A DNA stretch of 17,801 nucleotides from Actinomycetota bacterium (GCA_020200675.1 JAIVIG010000004.1:1-17801), one strand, 5' to 3'; positions 7,575 to 14,130 are shown, counted from the stretch's first letter. Notes: generated from the sequence alone by a model not told the origin. Made by a program: numbers and translations.

Positions 7575-7668
7575 CTCGCCAGACCTCGCCGCAGCGTCCT
7601 GGACGTGGGGGGCTACCCACCCTGGCAGGTGCATCGGAGGTCATGCTCGGGATCAGGAGACCTCTGTA

Positions 7669-7753
7669 ATCGAGCAAACGGGCCAAACCTGTACGCTGGT
7701 ACAGGTCGAAAACCATACTTCAGTCCGGCGCGCGGGAGTTCCTTTTGCTCGAT
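7669..7753 (+). repeat. Nested perfect inverted repeats (possible folded RNA)
   Basis: An outer 10-bp perfect inverted repeat, ATCGAGCAAA (7669-7678) and TTTGCTCGAT (7744-7753), encloses an 8-bp perfect hairpin, ACCTGTAC-GCTG-GTACAGGT (7687-7706). It also encloses a smaller GC-rich palindrome at about 7725-7737. Together these could fold into a three-way junction of 85 bases. The inner 20-bp palindrome alone could be a protein operator instead. The 3' end lies about 50 bases before the DUF5519 start codon. Confidence 0.5.
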
Positions 7754-7806
7754 CATTCAGGAATGAAAGCGATCGGTGCGAGGTTCTCACGAGAGGAGGA
7801 ATCGGG

Positions 7807-8175
7807 ATGGACTACGAACCGCTGGCAGCCGTCGAGCGGGAGGTTCTAAGCTGGACAGGGGTAACCTCCGAGCCTGGCAGGTTCGGCGCTACATCGTTCC
7901 GCTACGGCAAGCGCGAGATCGGTCACGTACACCGCGACCGGGTGGCCGACCTCCCCGTAACGAAGGAGATGCGCGAGAGGGTGCTAGAAGGAGGCCGGGC
8001 ACAGCCGCACCGGGCAGGCTCCAAGGGCTATGTGAGCTATCCGATGGAGAGCAGCGAAGACGTCTCGGCGGTACTCGAGATTCTGGGCTCGAACTACGAC
8101 AGGGCAAAGGCTACCGCCGACGCCATCGCCGAGCGCCGGGCCGCGAGCCAGGAAGAGGAAAAGGGCGAGCCATGA
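7807..8175 (+). CDS. DUF5519 (luciferase-domain-like) small protein
   Basis: A 122-residue soluble protein of unknown function. The run FGATSFRYGKREIGHVHRDRVADLPVTKEMRE, then AQPHRAGSKGYVSYPMESSEDVSAVLEILGSNYD, matches the pattern I associate with DUF5519: a basic strand with REIGHxHxDRxADLPF, then HxxxxxGWVSYxIxSxxDVxxAIxLxxxxY. Proteins of this family are often labelled 'luciferase-like' without evidence of light emission. The start ATG follows GAGGAGG by eight bases. The end overlaps, as ATGA, the start of a truncated oxidase-like frame at 8172, so the two were probably once a two-gene operon. The charged tail (QEEEKGEP) is unremarkable. Confidence 0.7.
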   Translation: MDYEPLAAVEREVLSWTGVTSEPGRFGATSFRYGKREIGHVHRDRVADLPVTKEMRERVLEGGRAQPHRAGSKGYVSYPMESSEDVSAVLEILGSNYDRAKATADAIAERRAASQEEEKGEP

Positions 8176-8282
8176 GCGCGTTCACGGAAGCGGAGATCGA
8201 GTACCTACTTGTGGGCTCCGCTTCCGACCAGCCGGCTCGATGCGAGAGAGGCTCGCGAGGTTGGGCAGGCACCTTAGCGTGA
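8172..8282 (+). pseudogene. Stump of a pyridoxamine 5'-phosphate oxidase-like gene
   Basis: An ATG overlapping the DUF5519 stop opens a 36-codon frame beginning MSAFTEAEIEYL. This is the typical first dozen residues of F420/FMN-dependent PPOX-class proteins, which normally continue with RLGRLATVG and about 120 more residues. After EYL the frame becomes unrelated and stops at 8282. The +1 frame from about 8240 (MRERLARLGRHLSVIAS) may be a decayed continuation. No flavin-binding region remains, so this is probably a gene remnant. The identification rests on only twelve residues. Confidence 0.45.
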
Positions 8283-8292
8283 TCGCCAGTAT

Positions 8293-8311
8293 CCTCGAGG
8301 TCGTATCGAGG
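8293..8311. repeat. Inverted repeat between convergent genes
   Basis: CCTCGA (8293-8298) and TCGAGG (8306-8311) form a perfect 6-bp stem with a seven-base loop. It lies between the end of the plus-strand oxidase remnant and the end of the minus-strand Tat-exported enzyme gene. There is no T run, so at best it is a factor-assisted, bidirectional terminator. Confidence 0.3.
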
Positions 8312-8351
8312 AGTCGTGCGCACGGACCTGAAAACGATTATCAGGCGCCAG

Positions 8352-10541
8352 CTACTCCCGGACTACGAACAACCCGTCCTTCGGCCCGATGGTCAGCTCT
8401 GCCTCGACGGGCTCGCCGTTATTGGTCTCGGGGTCCTGATTCTCTGAGCCCTGGATCCTTCGTAACGACACCTCGGGGAAGAGCCCTGCCACGTCGAAGG
8501 TGTACGGGCGTGTGGAGGGGTTGGCTAACACTACCCCGTTCTCGAACTCCCGGTACATCGCGTCCGCCTCCGAATACACCCTAAACCGCTCGAAGATCAC
8601 TGGCTCCTCGCCTTCCGCCTGGAAGGAGAGATCTACAGAGCCGGGGCCTATGTCACGGAAGTAGAACGTCGCCTCGAACGCTTCCTGGCCGACCCACGTA
8701 GATTGTGTTTTCGCGTCCCCGGACCCGCCGGGTGTGGCGGTCAAACCGAGGTACCGTTTGACGGCAGCCGGGTACTCTTTTAGAGGCTCGGCCCTCAGTC
8801 GCAGCGTTACGAACAGATCCTCCCCCGGCACCTCCACCTCCGGTAGCGTGAACGCCAGTTCCGTGTCAGGCTCGGTGGAGCTGATGCTCAACCTCGGAGA
8901 TTCTTGTTCGGTTTCCCTCTCGAAGCCGACACCTTCGCTCTCTAATCGATCGACAAAGCCTTGAGGCCAGTCCTCTCCCTGTCCGTCGAGTAGGTCGGCA
9001 GACTCCTCGGCCAGGTGCACGGCCGGTCCCAGCGGCCCCCCCAGCCAGTTGGTCTTCTGCTCTGTTCCCCGCCACAGCTCGTCGAAGACGCCTACTTTCC
9101 GTTCGTCGTCCGGCGGGGGGTCCGCGTAGGTGAGGGCCGCGTCTGTGAAAGTCGCCGCCGCTAGAACGAGACGGAACCTTTCGTAGCTGAGCGGAGCCGG
9201 AGTCCTGGCGCCGCCTTGACTCCCGCCCTGGGGATCGTTGTACTTATGGTTTATGTAGCTGAAAGAGGGCTCGGCGCCGTTCTCCTTCCAGAAGTTGAGT
9301 ATGTTCAGTCCCTCCGACCAGTTCTCCAATTCCAGGTCGTTCATGTCGAGGAAGCCCTCGGTCTCGATTCCGTTCAGCAAGCCGAAGTTCCTCTGGTGTT
9401 GGCGGGCGTAGTCGCCGATATGGTGGCCGTCAGCCGCGATGATCTTGTCGGGAAGCCTGTCACGTAGCTTCTCCGCGAACTCGACCGTACCCAAGCCGTA
9501 GGTATTGACTCCGTCGATGCTACCGGCGTCCGCCACCCCGTCAGCGTCGACGTCCACCTCTGGGGACCCACCTGCCTCAAAGCCGAAAACGTCGAACTCG
9601 ATGCCGTCGAACGAGGAGAGGTCGCCGTCCGGCCCCAGCTTGCTGGCCAGGTCATCGACCAGCGCGTCGATGCAGTTTCGCCCCTGAGCGTCGCGCGGAG
9701 AGAGCGTCGAGAAGTTGTAGCTCCAGAGCAGGTTGCTGCTATCCGGGTTGCCCCAGGGGCCCTGCGTCACGTGTGGCGCCACGTAGGATCCCTCCGGCCA
9801 GTAGAGCGGCTCGGTACCGTAGCTACCGCGCTCGACGGTGATGGTCCCGGCTTCGTGGTCGACCGAGACCAGCTTGACCTGCTCCGTACGCTGCCAATCT
9901 GGTTTCCCGTCTTCTCCCATGTGGGCGATGCCGACGTCGTCGCCGCGGTCACCGTACCGGCCCACTTCTGTGCTGAAGATAGTCGGGTCGTCAACGTAAA
10001 GCAGCACGATGTCGTCGCCGTCCTCGGCCGCCGCCCGCGTCAGGCTGGTACCGGCCTTGTAGACCCAGTGACCGGCGAAGAAGCCTTCGGTGTAATCCGG
10101 GTTTCTACCCATGCCATTAAAGTGGAGGAGCACCACCTTCTCTGGGTTGCGCTCTTTGAAGCGGGTAAAGTACTCGAGGTTGCTGTCGTTCTTGCTGCCG
10201 ATCTCCTCCTGAAGCACCTTGCCTATGATGCCGTTGAGCGGCAAAAAGGTCTCCTCCCACTCGGGATAGGGTACTCCGCGTCTGGCCAGAGCTTCACTTT
10301 TGCGGAAGAAGAAGGCCCTGGGATAACCCCGGTGGAAGATCCCCAGGTCGAGCAGTGGGCTCTCGGCCCCTTCGGCGCCCGAACACGAACCGCCCAGACC
10401 GACAGCCAATAGTCCTGCGCTCGCGATCAGGAACTCCCGCCGCGTTAGCCCGCGCCTCTCCGCTCGCTCCCGGTCCACAGGGCCGGCCGTCTGGGCCGTT
10501 CTCTGATCCTTACCCGCTCCTCCTGCCTGACAGAGTTTCAT
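8352..10541 (-). CDS. Tat-exported putative glycoside-hydrolase-like protein
   Basis: A 729-residue protein of unproven activity. The N-terminus has a twin-arginine signal (TRREFLIASAGLLAVGLGG, about residues 33-51) after a long polar region. A cysteine follows at about residue 53 in GGSC, an imperfect lipobox, so it may be a Tat lipoprotein or simply secreted folded. The central part looks like a TIM-barrel hydrolase: FDGIEFDVFGFE (about 311-322) offers Glu315 and Asp317 as acid/base or nucleophile candidates, and DGHHIGDY and NGIETEGFLDMND follow. DVDADGVAD (330-338) is a calcium-loop-like insertion. The last 200 or so residues look like beta-sandwich carbohydrate-binding or accessory domains. 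It recalls hypothetical glycosyl hydrolase families (GHL15-like), but I cannot confirm the family. The ATG at 10541 is preferred, and a TTG at 10574 in frame is possible. It is transcribed away from the ars operon. Confidence 0.7.
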   Translation of the reverse strand: MKLCQAGGAGKDQRTAQTAGPVDRERAERRGLTRREFLIASAGLLAVGLGGSCSGAEGAESPLLDLGIFHRGYPRAFFFRKSEALARRGVPYPEWEETFLPLNGIIGKVLQEEIGSKNDSNLEYFTRFKERNPEKVVLLHFNGMGRNPDYTEGFFAGHWVYKAGTSLTRAAAEDGDDIVLLYVDDPTIFSTEVGRYGDRGDDVGIAHMGEDGKPDWQRTEQVKLVSVDHEAGTITVERGSYGTEPLYWPEGSYVAPHVTQGPWGNPDSSNLLWSYNFSTLSPRDAQGRNCIDALVDDLASKLGPDGDLSSFDGIEFDVFGFEAGGSPEVDVDADGVADAGSIDGVNTYGLGTVEFAEKLRDRLPDKIIAADGHHIGDYARQHQRNFGLLNGIETEGFLDMNDLELENWSEGLNILNFWKENGAEPSFSYINHKYNDPQGGSQGGARTPAPLSYERFRLVLAAATFTDAALTYADPPPDDERKVGVFDELWRGTEQKTNWLGGPLGPAVHLAEESADLLDGQGEDWPQGFVDRLESEGVGFERETEQESPRLSISSTEPDTELAFTLPEVEVPGEDLFVTLRLRAEPLKEYPAAVKRYLGLTATPGGSGDAKTQSTWVGQEAFEATFYFRDIGPGSVDLSFQAEGEEPVIFERFRVYSEADAMYREFENGVVLANPSTRPYTFDVAGLFPEVSLRRIQGSENQDPETNNGEPVEAELTIGPKDGLFVVRE

Positions 10542-10612
10542 AAGCTCGACTCTAACATTCTCGCCGCGTAGCAAACCGTGTCGGCTAGCCCTCCGATGAA
10601 CTCCTACGGCAC

Positions 10613-10622
10613 TCTTATCATA
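10613..10622 (-). promoter_or_regulatory. -10-like element upstream of the Tat-exported enzyme gene
   Basis: On the minus strand TATGATAAGA (10622-10613) contains TATGAT, matching the -10 consensus at 5/6. It is an exact inverted copy of the -10 region of the arsM promoter at 10661-10670. No good -35 was found at 16-18 bases, so the promoter call is weak. It would give a leader of about 70 bases. Confidence 0.35.
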
Positions 10623-10636
10623 TCTATGTGTCCAGC

Positions 10637-10666
10637 TCGACAGATCAACGTTATTTGATCTATGAT
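10637..10666 (+). promoter_or_regulatory. Promoter of the ars operon
   Basis: TCGACA (10637-10642, 5/6 to the -35 consensus) and TATGAT (10661-10666, 5/6 to the -10 consensus) are separated by 18 bases. The first ArsR-type palindrome fills the spacer and the second covers the expected start site at about 10673. The leader would be about 45 bases to arsM. Confidence 0.65.
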
Positions 10667-10687
10667 AAGATCAAATATTGTTGATGT
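10642..10687 (+). promoter_or_regulatory. Tandem ArsR-type operators
   Basis: Two palindromes of the form ATCAA-N6-TTGAT follow each other. O1 is AGATCAA-CGTTAT-TTGATCT (10642-10661, perfect 7-bp arms). O2 is AGATCAA-ATATTG-TTGAT (10668-10685, perfect 5-bp arms). Their centres are 26 bp apart. The two inner half-sites also form a 10-bp perfect palindrome, TATTTGATCT / AGATCAAATA (10652-10661 and 10668-10677). The ATCAA-N6-TTGAT form resembles operators reported for several ArsR repressors. arsR lies one gene downstream, so auto-repression relieved by arsenite is the natural reading. Confidence 0.7.
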
Positions 10688-10717
10688 GAACCCTTCTAGC
10701 TTCGCGAGAAGGAGGAG

Positions 10718-11551
10718 ATGGTGGGCGAGGATCTGAGGGAGAAGGTCAGGGAGCGGTACGCGGGGGCGGCCCGGGCCGTTCGCGACGCGGGTGAGGACGG
10801 GGGTGCGTCCTGTTGTGGGTCGTCTTGTTGCGGGCCCGATGCGGGAGCGTCGGAGGTGGACATGACCGGTGGTAGCTACTCGGAGGCCGAGAAGCGGGAG
10901 CTGCCGCAGCTCGCCGCCGATGCTTCTTTGGGTTGTGGAAATCCGGTGGCGCTCGCGGTGCTGTCGCCGGGGGAGGTAATTCTGGACCTTGGCAGCGGTG
11001 GTGGTATCGACGTGCTGCTCTCGGCCCGGCGGGTGTCCCCCGGAGGGAAGGCGTACGGGCTGGACATGACCGACGAGATGCTAGCCCTGGCGCGGGAGAA
11101 CCAGGAGAAGGCCGGGGTGGAGAACGCCGAGTTTCTCAAAGGAGAGATAGAGGATGTGCCGCTCCCCGATGGGCAAGTGGACCTCGTGATCAGCAACTGC
11201 GTCATCAACCTTTCCACGGACAAGGAGAGGGTGATAGCCGAGGCTTTCCGGGTACTGAAGCCCGACGGCCGGTTCGCCGTCTCCGACGTGGTCTTTCTGG
11301 GGGAGAAGGGCAGGCTTCCGGCGGGGGTGGCGCGTAGCGTCGAGCTCTGGTCCGGCTGTGTCTCCGGCGCTCTGGAGAAGTCCGAGTACGAGGAGTTGCT
11401 CGCTGCCGCGGGGTTCGAAGACGTCTCGGTCGAGGTCACCCACACGTACTCGCCGGAGTCGATAGACGGGCTGGGCAGCCCGGAGGATATAGAGGCGTTG
11501 CGGGAGGTGCCCATCGCGAGCGCTTTCGTCCGGGCTCGGAAGCCGAAGTAG
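10718..11551 (+). CDS. arsM: Arsenite S-adenosylmethionine methyltransferase
   Basis: Methylates trivalent arsenic with S-adenosylmethionine to methyl-, dimethyl- and volatile trimethylarsenic species. The 277-residue product has two CC pairs near the start (Cys32/33 and Cys37/38 in SCCGSSCCG), the SAM-binding motif LDLGSGGGIDV (89-99), and the arsenic-binding cysteines Cys73 (SLGCGNP), Cys161 (ISNCVINL) and Cys214 (LWSGCVSG). This is the cysteine pattern known for ArsM/AS3MT. GGAGG is only two bases from the ATG at 10718, so translation may really begin at the GTG at 10721. A partly paired hairpin (CTTCT / AGAAG at 10693-10710) lies just before the Shine-Dalgarno. First gene of the ars operon, with arsR 10 bases downstream. 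Confidence 0.93.
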   Translation: MVGEDLREKVRERYAGAARAVRDAGEDGGASCCGSSCCGPDAGASEVDMTGGSYSEAEKRELPQLAADASLGCGNPVALAVLSPGEVILDLGSGGGIDVLLSARRVSPGGKAYGLDMTDEMLALARENQEKAGVENAEFLKGEIEDVPLPDGQVDLVISNCVINLSTDKERVIAEAFRVLKPDGRFAVSDVVFLGEKGRLPAGVARSVELWSGCVSGALEKSEYEELLAAAGFEDVSVEVTHTYSPESIDGLGSPEDIEALREVPIASAFVRARKPK

Positions 11552-11561
11552 TGGGGGAGAC

Positions 11562-11999
11562 GTGGCGCGACGAGAGCTAGAGGTGCTCGAAGGCAACATC
11601 GTTCGTACGCCCAGGAAGGACGCGACCGGGGAGGAGGACCGGACCGCGCGGCTCGTTGCCTTGGGGAGAGCGCTCTCGGATCCCATCCGGGTGCAGATGC
11701 TCGGGCTGATGGCCGAGGCGATGGCAACGGGAAGGAACTGCTGCGACCTGCCGGAACGCGAGGTTCCCGCGGCGGAGGACGAAAACCTGGGCATCTGCGT
11801 GTGCGAGTTCGAGGACTACTTCGGGATGGGCCAGTCCAAAATCTCCTACCACGTCCGCAAGCTCAAAGAGGCCGGGCTCGTCAGAGAGGAGAAGCGCGGG
11901 AAGTGGAGCTTCTATTCTCTTGACTGGGAGGCCGTCCGAGGGCTGCTCGGCGAGGCTACGGAACACTTTGGCGCCCCGGTGCGGGTTGGGAAAGTTTAA
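11562..11999 (+). CDS. arsR: Arsenic-responsive ArsR-family repressor
   Basis: A winged-helix metalloregulator of 145 residues that should release its operator when arsenite binds. The ArsR fold is clear: LGRALSDPIRVQMLGLM (34-50), then ICVCEFEDYFGMGQSKISYHVRKLKEAGLV (78-107), the recognition helix, and the wing KRGKWSFYSLD. Cys79 and Cys81 match the CVC of the E. coli-type ELCVCDL motif. The third ligand seen in E. coli is Phe or Tyr here, and an extra CysCys pair (60-61) within an insertion before the CVC helix may supply it. The start is a GTG preceded by GGGGGAGA. The likely targets are the two ATCAA-N6-TTGAT operators in front of arsM. Confidence 0.9.
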   Translation: MARRELEVLEGNIVRTPRKDATGEEDRTARLVALGRALSDPIRVQMLGLMAEAMATGRNCCDLPEREVPAAEDENLGICVCEFEDYFGMGQSKISYHVRKLKEAGLVREEKRGKWSFYSLDWEAVRGLLGEATEHFGAPVRVGKV

Positions 12000-12045
12000 C
12001 CAGCTTTTAACTCAGCGGCTGTCGAAAACGCATAAACTAATGTTG

Positions 12046-12058
12046 ATGGATAGTCCAT
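12046..12058 (+). repeat. Small palindrome ahead of the metallophosphoesterase gene
   Basis: ATGGA-TAG-TCCAT is a perfect 5-bp inverted repeat in the 77-base gap between arsR and the phosphoesterase gene, just after an isolated TTGAT half-site (12043-12047). It may be an accessory operator or chance. No clear promoter was found in this gap. Confidence 0.25.
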
Positions 12059-12076
12059 GCCGGACCGGAGGGAATT

Positions 12077-12844
12077 GTGAAGTACGCGCTCATCTCGGAC
12101 GTCCACTCGAACCTGCCCGCCCTGGAGGCGGTGCTGGCGGACATCGATGGCCGAGAGGAGATTGGGGCTGTCTACCATCTCGGTGACCTGGTGGGCTATG
12201 CGCCTTGGCCCGACGAGACGGTCGCTCTATTGCGGGATCGGCGGGTGCCCGGCATCGCAGGCAACTACGACTCGACGGTGGCTACCGACTACAAGCACTG
12301 CGGATGCAAGGCCGACAGCCTGCGGGGGGAGGAACTCTCGCACCTCAGCTACGAGTGGACCAGGTCGCACGTCTTGCCGGAGACCAAGCGGGCCTTGTGG
12401 GAGCTACCTTTCCGCATGGATCTGCGGCCGATGGGGGGGCACAAGTCGCGTCCGCAGATCATCCTCGTCCACGGGGCGCCAACGTTGAACACTCTCTACT
12501 GGACGGAGGATAGACCGGACACGTTCTGCACGAAGATGGCGCAGGCCGCCGGTGCTAAGGAGGGGGATTTGATCGCCTTCGGCCACACCCACAAGCCCTG
12601 GCATCGTGAGGTGAAGGGCATCCACTTCCTCAACACCGGCTCGGTGGGTAAGCCGAAGGACGGCGACTGGCGGGCGGGTTACGTACTGGTAGAGGCCGCC
12701 GAGGAGATCGAAGCCGTTGAGTTCGTGCGCGTGGAGTACGATCTGGAGCGCGCGACGGAAGGCATCGTACAGAGCGAGTTGCCCGACGAGTTCGCGGACC
12801 AACTCTACGCAGGCGGGACTCCAAAGCCGGTAGAGATCCCGTAA
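12077..12844 (+). CDS. Calcineurin-like metallophosphoesterase in the ars operon
   Basis: A 255-residue member of the YfcE/MJ0936-like metallophosphoesterase family, probably cytoplasmic, with two divalent metals. The metal ligands appear in order: Asp8 and His10 (SDVHSN), Asp37 (GDLVGY), Asn63 and Asp65 (GNYD), His132 (LVHGAP), and His170 and His172 (GHTHKP). A HCGC motif (74-77) in a short insertion adds two cysteines that could bind metal or arsenite. The substrate is unknown. Placement between arsR and arsC suggests a role in arsenic stress, and I recall similar genes recurring in ars clusters. A possible role is turnover of a phosphate ester or arsenate ester, which is inference. The GTG start follows GGAGGGAA. 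Confidence 0.8.
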   Translation: MKYALISDVHSNLPALEAVLADIDGREEIGAVYHLGDLVGYAPWPDETVALLRDRRVPGIAGNYDSTVATDYKHCGCKADSLRGEELSHLSYEWTRSHVLPETKRALWELPFRMDLRPMGGHKSRPQIILVHGAPTLNTLYWTEDRPDTFCTKMAQAAGAKEGDLIAFGHTHKPWHREVKGIHFLNTGSVGKPKDGDWRAGYVLVEAAEEIEAVEFVRVEYDLERATEGIVQSELPDEFADQLYAGGTPKPVEIP

Positions 12845-12873
12845 CGTATAAGGGAAAGGAGTAGGTAGACGAA

Positions 12874-13476
12874 ATGGCGAAGATGAGGGTGCTGTTCCTG
12901 TGTACGCAGAACTCCGCACGCAGCCAGATGGCCGAGGCGTTCTTGAGGGAGCATGGTGAGGACCGCTTCGAGGCATACAGCGTGGGCTGTTCGGTCGCTG
13001 AGGAGATACACCCCTACACCGTGAGGGTGATGGAAGAGGCCGGCATCGACATAAAGGACCAGTACCCCAAAGGGATGCGAGAGTACATGGGGAAGATGCA
13101 CTTCGGCTACCTGATAACGGTATGCGCCAGGGCGGAGAAGGAATGTCCCACGGTCTTCCCCGGCGTGGGCCTCAAACTGACCTGGCTCTTCGACGACCCG
13201 CGCGGCGCCGGAGTGCCCGAAGAGGAGCGGCTGGAGAAGTTCCGCGAGGTTCGGGACCAGATAGAGACGAAGATCCTTCACTGGCTGGAGCACCCGGAAG
13301 AGGAGATACAGAAACTGAAGGAAGAGCAAGAACGCGAGCGTCAGGAGCGCCTGACGGCGGCTCGACGCGAGGCCGGGAGCTGCAACGCCTTCGCTACCTC
13401 AGAACCGAGCTTAGCCGGTCCCACGAGCGCTTCGGGCGTGCTCGAAAGCGAGATCGGCTCGGTGAGTTTGGCATAA
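12874..13476 (+). CDS. arsC: Arsenate reductase, LMW-phosphatase type, with C-terminal tail
   Basis: Reduces arsenate to arsenite through a cysteine relay, usually recharged by thioredoxin. The phosphatase-like loop CTQNSARSQ starts at the nucleophile Cys10. The relay cysteines are probably Cys84 and Cys91 (ITVCARAEKECP), and Asp107 or Asp108 (FDDP) serves as acid. The core ends near residue 140, the usual family length. A further 60 residues follow, first a charged helical stretch (EEEIQKLKEEQERERQERL) and then a Ser/Gly-rich tail with one more cysteine (Cys170). The tail is not part of the known family and shares no motif I recognise. The start is the ATG at 12874, and the ATG at 12883 is an alternative. 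A second, frameshifted arsC begins 28 bases downstream. Confidence 0.88.
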   Translation: MAKMRVLFLCTQNSARSQMAEAFLREHGEDRFEAYSVGCSVAEEIHPYTVRVMEEAGIDIKDQYPKGMREYMGKMHFGYLITVCARAEKECPTVFPGVGLKLTWLFDDPRGAGVPEEERLEKFREVRDQIETKILHWLEHPEEEIQKLKEEQERERQERLTAARREAGSCNAFATSEPSLAGPTSASGVLESEIGSVSLA

Positions 13477-13503
13477 TCTTTCACAGATCAAGAGGCGAGC
13501 ACC

Positions 13504-13942
13504 GTGATCAAGCCCAGGGTACTGTTCCTGTGCACCCACAACTCGGCGCGTTCGCAGATGGCCGAGGGGTTGCTGCGTCATCTCGCCGGGGATAGGTTCG
13601 AGGTCTACAGCGCAGGAACGGAGGCCACTTCCGTCAAGCCGGAGGCGATTGCCGCGATGGCCGAGATCGGGACGGACGTCTCCGGGCAAGAGTCGAAGAC
13701 TCTCGAACGCTACCTCGGGGAGCCGTTCGAGTACGTGATCACCGTCTGCGACGCCGCTAACGAGGCCTGCCCAATCTTTCCTAGTGCGAAGAATCGCTTG
13801 TACTGGTCCTTCGAGGACCCTTCTCAAGCCGCTGGCACGGAGGAGGAACGCCTGAATGTTCCGCAGGGTGCGCGACGAAATCCGGGAGCGCATCGAGGGA
13901 GAGCTCGTCCCGAAGGAGGGATGGGACGTAAGTCGCGGGTAG
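13504..13942 (+). pseudogene. arsC: Second arsenate reductase, frameshifted near its end
   Basis: A thioredoxin-type ArsC with the textbook residues at the same numbers as the S. aureus enzyme: Cys10 (CTHNSARSQ), Cys82 and Cys89 (VCDAANEACP) and Asp105 (FEDPS). The frame is normal through EEERL (codon 117, ending at 13854). The expected C-terminal helix, FRRVRDEIRERIEGELVPKEGWDVSRG, is then found one frame over, from 13859 to the stop at 13940-13942. One extra base or two missing bases in TGAATGTT (13853-13860) explain this. As sequenced, translation would miss the last helix and run on in the wrong frame into tadA. All catalytic residues precede the break. An ATG at 13856, eight bases after GGAGGAGG, is in the restored frame. 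It starts with GTG. Sequencing error and a recent mutation are both possible. Confidence 0.75.
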
Positions 13943-14130
13943 ATAACCCTCAACCTGGACGGCGCGTCTCCTTCGGCTTCTCTGCTAGAGCTCCGGGTCA
14001 GCGGGGATGGTGTTGCGGAAGCGAGCATCCTACAAAGGGCAAGAAGAAGATCTCTACACGTCCGGCAATATGGCGTGGGCGCCAGAACGGCACGCTGGCT
14101 ATACCGTGCCGCGTTATTATCATCGTCATC

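Larger units (their letters stand above)
7434..7806. other. 373-base gap rich in inverted repeats
   Basis: No convincing coding region is seen here. The stretch holds an unusual number of inverted repeats. These are 7521-7530 with 7601-7610 (10 bp with one G-U), 7556-7560 with 7565-7570 followed by TTTT, 7605-7609 with 7616-7620, 7635-7642 with 7659-7666 (8 bp with one G-U), 7669-7678 with 7744-7753 (perfect 10 bp), 7687-7694 with 7699-7706 (perfect 8 bp) and 7754-7758 with 7761-7765. It could be a structured untranslated RNA, a small RNA gene, or decayed sequence. No match to a tRNA, T-box or complete riboswitch was recognised. Confidence 0.5.

Noticed and set aside
7651..7666. B12-box-like CAGGAGACCT after argG
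   Set aside because: The ten bases match the box core, but no other conserved cobalamin-riboswitch segments lie upstream, and the bases pair better in the local hairpin 7635-7666.
8240..8584. 114-codon plus-strand frame beginning MRERLARLGRHLSVIAS
   Set aside because: Most of it is antisense to the Tat-exported enzyme gene. Only the first 35 or so codons are outside it, and they may be decayed oxidase sequence.
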